In this document: positions 41,310 to 50,100 of the stretch, piece by piece
Position numbering within the stretch: the stretch's first letter is position 1
Layout of the letters: every line of letters begins with the position of its first letter
Assembly (NCBI GenBank): GCA_036320915.1
Contig: JAXBDG010000002.1
Coordinates: forward strand, 2,170,001 to 2,234,000
From: Linnemannia elongata
Taxonomy: Eukaryota > Mortierellomycota > Mortierellomycetes > Mortierellales > Mortierellaceae
Reading direction: 5' to 3'
DNA length: 64,000 nucleotides
The notes under the pieces: generated by a model
Seen by the model: only the letters and a program-made list of their open reading frames with translations
Database searches by the model: none
What the model was told of the DNA's origin: nothing
Made by a program: the position numbers and the translations under genes

Positions 41310-42277
41310 CAGCAGGAGCAGACAACAACGTTCTTTCGATTTTGTTTGACTCACCCAGCAGCAGACAACTGGACAAAAGCTACAGCTCAGCCCAGACAGC
41401 ATTTATAAACTGGATGGAGTATCTGGACCGGGATCCTTTCCACCCAGAGAATATGGATGTCTTGAATTTCTTGGCCTACGGGATCATCGAGTTGAAATGG
41501 AAGCCAGCAACCCTCAAGACCAACAAGTCCGCCCTCTTTAAGATGTTCGACCAAGACATCGTCGCAAGAATAACAAGCGATAGTCGTTTCCAGGACTTTA
41601 TGAGACTGGCAACACAACGGGGCGTCAAGCGACTCAGGAGCAACCACATTGACCTTACTCCAGTCATACGATACCTTCGTGCACTTGGCAACAACAAGTC
41701 CATGTCCGTCACCAACCTTACCAAGAAGCTGTGTTGGTTATTAGCCACCTGTGGGTTTCTTCGCCCGGACGACCTCAGATGTACTGATGCAAGAGCCTCA
41801 CGCGTTATCAAGGGAAATCTCGAGTTGATGGTTCTCTTCCCCAAGGAAACAAGGCAAGGTCAGAAGATCATCAAGCCGGTCGTCATTTATCCCCACCCGG
41901 ACGAAGCCCTCTGCCCGGTCAAGGCCTTCATCGAGTATCGCAACAGAACACAAGCAGGCGATCGTGCAATTGCACACCCCAAGGATCCTTCAAGACTCTA
42001 CACCCCTCTTATCCGCTATGTCCGCGACAAGACCGCTGCCACGGGCACCGACCGGATCTCCAACCATATCAAGGAGATCATGCAGCTCGTTCCACGGAAC
42101 CAAGACGAGCCCCCCTTCAAGGCACGCGCGGTGGGCGCTACACAAGCCCTTTTGAAAGGGGTACCGGTCGATGATGTCATGGTACACGGAAACTGGTCCT
42201 CCCCCATGATCGTGGACTCGTTCTACCGTCTGTCCCGATCTCTTGCAAGCAACTTTACCAAGGTGGTGTTGTCTTGA
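41282..42277 (+). CDS. yr: DIRS tyrosine recombinase (331 aa)
   Basis: An N-terminal SAM-like core-binding domain (SYSSAQTAFINWMEYL, LNFLAYGI) precedes the catalytic domain. The catalytic residues are Arg in TCGFLRPDDLR, Arg in KARAVGATQALLKG, the HGNW box and Tyr in DSFYRLSRS near the C-terminus. It replaces the DDE integrase of other retroelements and would integrate a circular cDNA without duplicating the target. The ATG at 41282 is the nearest one before the conserved region; the same frame is open far upstream, overlapping RT and Gag. It overlaps the end of RT by 28 bases. Confidence 0.85.
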   Translation: MERRRQQAIAAGADNNVLSILFDSPSSRQLDKSYSSAQTAFINWMEYLDRDPFHPENMDVLNFLAYGIIELKWKPATLKTNKSALFKMFDQDIVARITSDSRFQDFMRLATQRGVKRLRSNHIDLTPVIRYLRALGNNKSMSVTNLTKKLCWLLATCGFLRPDDLRCTDARASRVIKGNLELMVLFPKETRQGQKIIKPVVIYPHPDEALCPVKAFIEYRNRTQAGDRAIAHPKDPSRLYTPLIRYVRDKTAATGTDRISNHIKEIMQLVPRNQDEPPFKARAVGATQALLKGVPVDDVMVHGNWSSPMIVDSFYRLSRSLASNFTKVVLS

Positions 42278-42328
42278 TTTTCTTTTCTTTTCTTTTTCTT
42301 TTTCTTTCCTTCTTTTCTCCCTCTGGAT

Positions 42329-42428
42329 ACACAGATGGAGTCCCTGGAAAGGAAGAATAATGAAAGGCGATGCCGAATGTAATGACGGCTAAAGCCTATT
42401 ATTCGACATCTCCAGGGACTCCAGATGT
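42329..42428 (-). repeat. DIRS internal complementary region
   Basis: 42329-42362 is the reverse complement of the left end of the element and 42360-42428 that of the right end. They overlap by the terminal trinucleotide. In the DIRS model this region is the template that joins the ends into a circle. Confidence 0.88.
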
Positions 42429-42460
42429 CCCACCCATCCCACCCTGTTTCTCTGACAAGT

Positions 42461-42629
42461 GATAGAGAGCAAGTATCTGGAGGTCCCCCTTATATAGCCA
42501 TGAGCACCCCTTTTTATTTTTATTTTTGAACAATCACGATAGCAATAAAGAAAGATACACACATCTGGAGTCCCTGGAGATGTCGAATAATAGGCTTTAG
42601 CCGTCATTACATTCGGCATCGCCTTTCAT
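42461..42629 (-). repeat. DIRS right inverted terminal repeat
   Basis: This is complementary to the left repeat. The outer ~50 bases (AGATGTCGAATAATAGGC...TTTCAT) are unique to the right end and reappear in the internal complementary region. It carries the mirrored TATA box. Confidence 0.85.
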
Positions 42630-44090
42630 CTTCACAACTAAACTTAATTGTTTACAACATAAGAAACTAAAGATATGCTTGGTTCTTCTTAGTATATATG
42701 TTGGTAATAGGTTTAAACATTCTGGTTGCCTCAAGCAGGGCCTCGGTGGCTTCTGCTTCCACATGAAACCTAATTCGCTCGACGGCGTCGTCGATTAACC
42801 GGGACATCCACTGCATCATTGAATTCGGCACCAGAAAGATCAATTGGATCTTGGGACTCCTTAGAGATGATTCGACGATATACTCTCAATGTATACGGGT
42901 TCTCCTCGGTAGCTTGATCACGGATATCAATGCCTTCTGCCTGGAATGTGTCTCTCGATGACGAAGGTTAGCCTCAGATTCTTGGCACTCATTCTCCTGG
43001 GTGATGAAATCATCCTCGCGAGAGATGATTTTTCGATCGTGGTAAGCTATTCTGCATATTGAAGATCACTACTTCCCAAACCTTCAAACGAAAAAAAGAC
43101 TTTTGAGAAAAGCCAATATTTTCAGATATAGGACGTTTCTTTATCGCCGCAACACCAGCCCGTTCAACATCACCGTGCTAGGGGAGGCATTTTGGGGCCG
43201 ACTGTCGTGGCCCCTGATCATGGAGCAGTTGGATGATGTTGATGAGGTATTCATGATCGATGGCGAAAAGTCTGGTCTCGAATCGACACGGCGCAGGAAC
43301 TCCTGTCGTGCTTTGAACAACGATGGCTATGTCAAACGGAAGCGAATTGGAAAGAAGATGGACTTGGTAGCTCGTGCTGTTACCCGTCAACTTGATTGGA
43401 TGATAATGGAGAGGCAGACGTCTTTCGATCCTCAGTCGTCAGAATTTTTGCGTGAGCATGGCATTGGCCTTTTGAGGGAGACATCCACGATTGGAAAGAA
43501 CAAAATCCAGGGAAAGGACGATTCTAGTTCTAATGCGTGCTCAAGATCCTTCGTACCCTATGGCGGTGGTAAGAGCTTCGCAGCAATTTCATGTTTTGAT
43601 GCTTGTGGAATTTTGTGCTTAAAATTAGTTCTGCATATGTAATTCTTCTAGAACCCGGATGTCAATCCTTTGAGGTGCGCCCTGGACTGAAAAATTTCGT
43701 GCTCTTGATGAAGGACCATGGACGTTTCAGTCTCCCACCAACGACGGCCGATATCCGTCTCCTCGTGAAGGGACTCGTGCATTTGTTACAAATACGAGTA
43801 AGTTTTTTGCAACTCGTCTTGGTTATATAACCCAGTCATGTCAATGTACAAGCGACCGTAATTAACGCCTCTGCTGTTCACATGTCTAGATTTCTATAAA
43901 AGAGACGACCATGGGGGCCGTCGAATGTGTCTGATTATAAGGATATTTGGTCTTTCGACGACGATGATGGCGAGTTATTTTATCGATTCAAGCGTTAATA
44001 TTGCCTCTTCTCCGCTGGGTTGCAGTCCTTTTCCACAGTTGTACTCGACCCTACCACTGACAGTAGTCATGAAGAGTCTGAATAAATGAA
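42630..44090. repeat. Segment X, copy C, right part
   Basis: It continues segment X from CTTCACAACTAAACTTAATTG, as in copy A (CTTCGCAACTAAACTTAACTG). The long minus ORF seen in copies A and B is lost here. Confidence 0.72.
43103..43642 (+). CDS. Segment-X protein, copy C (179 aa), function unknown
   Basis: This is the longest version: YRTFLYRRNTSPFNITVLGE, then LIMEQLDDVDEVFMIDGEKS, RIGKKMDLVARA, DWMIMERQTSFDPQSSEF and YGGGKSFAAIS. From 43390 onward it is essentially identical to copy B, which implies recent duplication or conversion. An intron probably follows (acceptor TTCTTCTAG near 43650) with a C-terminal exon to about 43800. Function is not recognised; a nuclease-like fold is a weak guess. 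Confidence 0.45.
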   Translation: MRKANIFRYRTFLYRRNTSPFNITVLGEAFWGRLSWPLIMEQLDDVDEVFMIDGEKSGLESTRRRNSCRALNNDGYVKRKRIGKKMDLVARAVTRQLDWMIMERQTSFDPQSSEFLREHGIGLLRETSTIGKNKIQGKDDSSSNACSRSFVPYGGGKSFAAISCFDACGILCLKLVLHM

Positions 44091-44469
44091 TGCCATGGAC
44101 TTTCGCTTCCGTATTAGATAGCACTGCGTTGAACAGGCAGGGCTCGGAAAGATGCATATGACTTATAGTTATGGTTTATTATGTTAAGAAAGAAAAGAAA
44201 GTGTGTGCAAAAGAACATGGGACAGAATGGGGAGATGAGTTGTTGCCGACTAAAGATCAAGATAGGGAGACAGGTGGCCGATTTATGCTAGGAACTGGGT
44301 GAACTTAGAGGGGTGGACACGGGGCCTGGAACGTTGAATGGGAACTGAAGATAGTTGATAGAACCAAGGATAACGCGAATAGGCAAAGAGACGAAACGAG
44401 GAAAGGTCAAAGGCTGTTGACAGAATGGTTCTAAGCAAGTGGTCCTTTACATGTTCCGGCCTAGGACCA

Positions 44470-45012
44470 ATAAGGCCGCGATTAGCCCGAGAAATTGAAC
44501 ACCCTCGTCACCTCTCGACTCGATCTGCCTTTGAGCCTTGCGGAAGTGAGGCGTGGGAAGTTCACTGGACAGCAGTCTAGGAACGCAAGTTGCTTTGAAG
44601 TGAGCACAGTTTGACGGAGTGGACTAGGTGTCTGATGGCTCGAAGTGCGCGCGTAAATTCGCTCTCACAGTCCTTTTCCGCGATCCAGCTCCAGTGCAAG
44701 TCGACGCGTTGCCAGAGATATGGGTGGAATAATGTTCTCCAGGCTTGAATGATATGAGCACAGACACTAAGGTCGCGTTGGTTGAGAAAAAGATGTAGTC
44801 ATCTCCTGAATCTTTGAAGGAGCACGCTGAATGATATCACCTGCCTTGGTGCAGATCCCTGTCCCATTGTAATCAAGTTTTTGAAGTTTCCGTGGATAAT
44901 GGTTTTGAGATTTATGAGCGAGATCGACTAATGACAAAGGAAATGAAAGAAGCGACGGATAATTTTTATTATTGATTCTTCCACAGTGGAGCCCTATACA
45001 AACGTTGCCCAT
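44470..45012 (-). pseudogene. F-box family 2 relic, copy C
   Basis: The same broken F-box protein as at 6605 and 15660: APSKIQEMTTSF (F-box start) followed by stops and shifted frames. The phrase KLDYNGTGICTKAGDIIQ precedes it. Not functional. Confidence 0.48.
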
Positions 45013-45860
45013 CCGTCCATATCATCAATATTTCTTATTCATTCAATCTCAAAAACATTTATGAGGAGCTATTAGCAATAGCGTTCGATTCTTTCCTACT
45101 ACTACGCCTTCTCTTGTGTTTGATTATCGTATTTGCATTTCACCCAGAGATGTCCGTTCGAGCAGCAAGAGGAGTCAAAAACGGTTGTTGACGACTGTTC
45201 AAAACTTATATATTTCTGACACCTCCCTCCCTCAGTGAGACAAAAAAAGTTGATGACGGCGGGACGAAGATCGACCTTCTGTTGACCGTCGATCATTCCT
45301 CAGGAGAAAGAGAGAGGCATCATTATCCTTGGAGGGTCCCACTAACCACGAACTGTCCTTCTGATTTTAATACCACCATTCTCATTCCTTCTCTCTCATT
45401 GCCTCTATCTCCCCTTACGTTTGAACAAGTAGCGATCCTTTTTCTACTTATTGTTGCCCTTCCAATTGAACAAAGTGGATGGAAGGTTGTGGATGGAGAG
45501 ATAGATTCATGATGTGGGCCAGTTCTTTATTCTAATCTGAAGCACAATCGGTGTTGTTGCTGCGTCGATAACAAAACCACAAAGGGTATTGATCGATCAT
45601 AGCTCCTTGTGTATGCTGCCCCTGGCTTCATGGATGATCGTCCTGATGAAGCTATGAGGGGAGAAGTGAGAAGATTAGTGGAGTGAAACCGTGTTTTAGC
45701 GATGCAATCCATCAGTTGAGATCAGTAGACTTACCACATTTGTCGCCCTTTCTTTTCTCTTTCTTTACGACATTGTTTCATGCGTGTTGACCATGGAACT
45801 CGCGATTAGACCGGCTTTTCGTTTGCTTGTTGACTGAAATCCTTTGTCCAGCTGCCATCT
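45013..45860. repeat. Cassette spacer upstream of NACHT gene 2
   Basis: This is the counterpart of 16200-17035, non-coding in both. No gene is supported. Confidence 0.55.
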
Positions 45861-45867
45861 GTCTGTT

Positions 45868-45965
45868 GTGTTGATGATTGTTGTGTTGTTGTGTTGTTGT
45901 GTTGTTGTGTTGTTGTGTTGTTGTTTGTTGATTGTTGATTACCGATTGTTGTTTGTTGTTTATTG
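45868..45965. repeat. TGTTG microsatellite upstream of NACHT gene 2
   Basis: Repeats of TGTTGTGT and TTGTTTGTTGATTG lie here. They correspond in position to the tract at 17038-17155 but have a different unit. Confidence 0.8.
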
Positions 45966-46079
45966 TTTTAGTCACCTATCCTACATGCATAATTCAGGAA
46001 AAGAAAAGAAAAGAAAAAAAGTAAGCAAGAGGTGAGCACTACGCCCTTGCTTGCCAGGGCTAAAGGAAAAGGAAACACG

Positions 46080-47163
46080 GTATCCGAGAAGCAGGCAAAA
46101 AAGGAAAAGCAATCTCGTGTGCACTATTCTCTTTCTCTCTCGTTTCTCTTGTTAAATCTTCGACTTCCTCAGCCCACTCTCCCCTGTCGACACTCCTCCA
46201 CCCCTCAGCTCCACATTCCTTCATTCCTGCCTTTACTTCTCACTTCATAGAATTCACCTGCTCCAGGTTACTTTAGAGATTGCTCTAATACAGCCCTGTT
46301 CATTCATCTTCGGTCATCGGCCTCTTCTGATTCCAGCCAGCTCACTCACATTCATGCATGCTATAGTCATCACTGGCATCAGTCATCAGCAACAACCATA
46401 AGTCAGACAAAAGTTGTAATCAACTCAACTGATCACTTTGCACCCAGTACAACAACCCAAATACTGCGGACTTACTACAGCACCAGAGGCTTCGTCATCT
46501 CATCTCACACTACCAAAAGTAAAATTCGTTTCCCAACCCAACCAACCAACTCCATAAAGAGTTCATGCCAGGACAGCCAAGGTAATATAGGCTGAGAGAG
46601 GGTGCATTAACAACAACTTGACAGCAAGCTGCCTACAAAAAAAAAGACGAAATCATGCCTACTCACAAGCTCATTCATGTTCTGTCACTTTCTCTGCTTG
46701 TAGTCAAGCATTCTTCGCTCTCCCTCCTTTAAGCAACGTATCAATCAATTATAGCAAAAACAACACAAACCAACTAAAAAGCACAAAAACAGCAAAAAAC
46801 GCGCAACTCAAAAGAAACAAAGCACACACAAAAGAGTACAAAACAACTGTGGTGTTTCCTTCTTCCGTGCAGCGAGTAAGTGCAATAGCCACAATTTGCA
46901 TTGCCCATGCTGTTTTCTCTCTTTTCTGTCGGACAAAATACTTACCGTCAATTGCGTGCATATAGATTTCTTCCAGAGCTCCCCTCCCGTCCGTCAAGCA
47001 AGAACTCCAAGCCAAGCAACTACTACCATAGCCATTAACCACGTTTATCAAGGTAAAGAACACCCTACACAGTGAGCTGACTTGAAGTACACGTCAATAG
47101 AGACGTAACACTAACGCTCTCCGTTGCCATTGGTGATAAAATAACGACCATAGCACACCCACC
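46080..47163 (+). promoter_or_regulatory. Promoter and 5' leader of NACHT gene 2, with predicted 101-base UTR intron
   Basis: Conserved with 17280-18364. The predicted intron runs 47053-47153, with donor AAGGTAAAG, branch-like CTAAC and acceptor ACCATAG, ten bases before the ATG. The start context CCCACCATG is the same as in gene 1. Confidence 0.5.
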
Positions 47164-50100
47164 ATGTCCAAGGACTCACGCTCGACCCCTTCCGGTCCAC
47201 CGCCTCATTCTGCCTCGCCAAGCGATCCCAACACTGGGCACAACGACGACAACAAGTCAGTCTCCTCCCAGTCAATCCGCAAGCGGGACAAGCTCTTTAA
47301 TCTCTTCCGGTCGTCCAGTCAAAAGCACAAGGCCAAGAATATCGATAGTACCAGTCCCAAGTCCTCTGTCAAAAAGGCTTCGGCTGTCAGCGCCGCGGTG
47401 TCTGCTCATCGCCTTTCCACTGTCAGTACTCCTGAGTGTGTTGACATTGACTATGCAGTTGCCACCCCCGCTGTCAAGAGTACTCCTTCCCTTGTTCGCC
47501 CCTCGCCTTTGCTGACCAAGCCTCGCTTGGACGTCTTCTCACAGAACGTCAATATGCCTGCTGTGCGCATTCCTTTGCCCGCATTTGGCGTTCGCATCGA
47601 CACAACCCCTCAGCTCGCCCTATGCATCGGCTTGCTTGCGAAAGTTCACGACGTCGTCGACCAGCGAGAAGATTTTTCTCAAGACTTGTCATCCGACACT
47701 GCTGCTCGCCTGGCCTGGGTTAAGGCTATGAGACAAGATCCAACTGAACAAGAACGGCTCTTTAGGCTAGGAGCCCGTATGATTGATGAGTTTGCCAAGG
47801 ACGCCTTCAAGGACTCGACCGAGATTGCCGAGATGGTCCTCATTGGACCTGTCATGGACAAGGAGCATTACCGTGGGTTACTCTCCTGTATGATCGCAGC
47901 GTTTGACCATTCCGTGATTTTGAATGTCGATCTCCTCCAAGGTCTCGTGCAGCTAGTGCAATCTGCACCCCCCGAATCGCTCGTCGCTGACGACCTGGTC
48001 AAGATTCTTCGTCTACTCCGCCTTCGTCTGCAGGACACTCACCAGCAGTCGACAATCCACCCTTACCATCTCACGTTGGCTGTCTCGAGGGTGCTTGATG
48101 TCATGGCAGACCACAAAGTTAAGGACCTAAGCCGCGTAGAGGATCACGAGCCCTTGTCCGGAGTCCTGTCTAGCTTGTCGGGCAGTTCGGACCCCTATCT
48201 TATGTACCAGGCTTGCTATGCGTTCCAGGCACTGCAGTATGTGCCGGATGATGAGACTGCTCTCCAATCGGTTCTCCGACACTCTATCGGAGTTGCAGGT
48301 GGACTGGTCGAGATTTCGGCTGTGATGAAACTAGATCTGGCTGCAGTTCTTGAAGGTCTTGGCAAGCTACAAAAAGTTCTGGTCAGCACGGCTGAGGTTG
48401 CTGGTACTGTTTACGAAGGCTTTTGCTCGCTGATGGAGAGTGGCCGAGGTGTCTTTGACAGTCTGAAACAGGGATACGGATCTGGCAAGAAAAGTCCTTG
48501 GTATGCCGCTGTCCGTGCTGCCCATGCTCTCGCTCAAGCTGGTCAGCTGCAGGATCTCAACCGTCTAATCTACATGGCACCTTGTCGCCGTGACCCCCTG
48601 TTCCAATGGGGGATCTGCCAGCTGTTGGGCGAGATTGCTTTTGATGACATCTGGGATGCTCCTGTTCGCCAGCAAGCCGTCGAGCTCCTTGGTGACCTGC
48701 TCCAGAACGATTCATTGTGGGGTGAAGACGAGAGCGTCAGGACGTGGATGTGGAGCATCATTGACCAACTCGGTGTCTTCAATGATGCAGCTGTCAGCAG
48801 CAGCGCAATTGCCTTGGTGAAAATACTTCAAAAAGATCATTCCGCCTCTGCCAGGCTTCCTTACCCGCTGAGGAACCGACTTCCTTTGCCCAAGACCTCA
48901 CCAACACTCACCAAGGTTCAAAAGATCCCACCACTTGAGTATGATTTGCACCGGCTACGTATGTTGAGATTGGAGCAGAGCCACCAAGATGTCTACATCC
49001 CGCCTATGGCCAAGCCCAGTCTGAAGGCTAAAGATGAGAACATATTCTTGCTGATGGAGAAGATGCAAGAGTTCTTGGCTGGTGGACGACAAGTGATGCT
49101 GGTACTTGGTGACTCTGGTGCCGGAAAGTCGACCTTTAACCGTCATCTCGAGCATCACCTTTGGAGCAACTACAAGCCAGGCGACCCTATACCACTCTTC
49201 ATCAACCTTCCCACCATAGATCGTCCCGATCAGGATTTGGTCGCCAAGCAGCTGAAGTTCCACACCTTTTCAGACGACCAGATCATGGAGATCAAGCTGA
49301 ACCGCCAACTCATCCTCATCTGTGATGGATACGACGAGAGCCAGCAGTTGGTCAACCTCCACAAGACCAATTCTCTGAACCAGCCTGGCCAGTGGAACAC
49401 CAAGATGGTCATCAGTTGCCGCACCCAGTTCCTCGGACCAGAATACCACAGCCGATTTATGCCTCAAGGCGAAGGTGGTCACTACGACCGCCCTGCTCCC
49501 CATCTTTTCCAAGAGGCTGTCATCTCTCCGTTCTCCAAGGCCCAGATCGAGAACTATGTTGAGCAGTATGTGCCTCTGGAGCCGCGAACCTGGGGCACAA
49601 AAGACTACATGGACAGGCTCACTACGATCCCCAACCTTCTGGATCTGGTCAGGAACCCCTTCCTCCTCTCACTTGCATTGGAAGCACTGCCTGGCGTGAC
49701 TGAGGGCAAGCAGGATCTGTCGGCCATCAAGATTACACGAGCCCACCTCTATGACACATTCATAAATCACTGGCTTGATGTTAACAAACGACGGCTAGAG
49801 AGGAACAACGCCTTATCGATGGACGACCGCGACATGCTAAGCCAGCTGGTCAGCGCGGGATTTGTTTCACTGGGTCTCAACTACGCTACTAAGCTGGCAC
49901 GGGAGATCTTTGACCGGCAGGACGGGAAACCAGTGGTCAAGTACGTCCATTTGAGTGACAAGGGCACATGGAAAGCCGAGTTCTTTGGTCCACAGCCTGA
50001 GATTCGACTGTTGCGGGAATCATCGCCATTGACTCGTGCCGGCAACCAGTTCCGATTTGTGCACCGCTCAATGCTCGAATACTTTCTCTCTCGAGCCATC

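Larger units (their letters stand above)
38347..42629 (+). mobile_element. DIRS-type tyrosine-recombinase retrotransposon, apparently complete (4283 bp)
   Basis: Both ends are CAT. The inverted terminal repeats are at 38347-38479 and 42461-42629. An internal complementary region at 42329-42428 carries complements of both outer ends, joined at a shared ATG (42360-42362). Gag, RT-RNaseH-MT and tyrosine recombinase genes lie in three frames. No integrase, protease or target duplication is seen, as expected for DIRS. Comparison with segment X copies A and B shows the empty site GGAAGAA-CAT-CTTC. No obvious inactivating lesion was found, so it may be recent. Confidence 0.9.
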
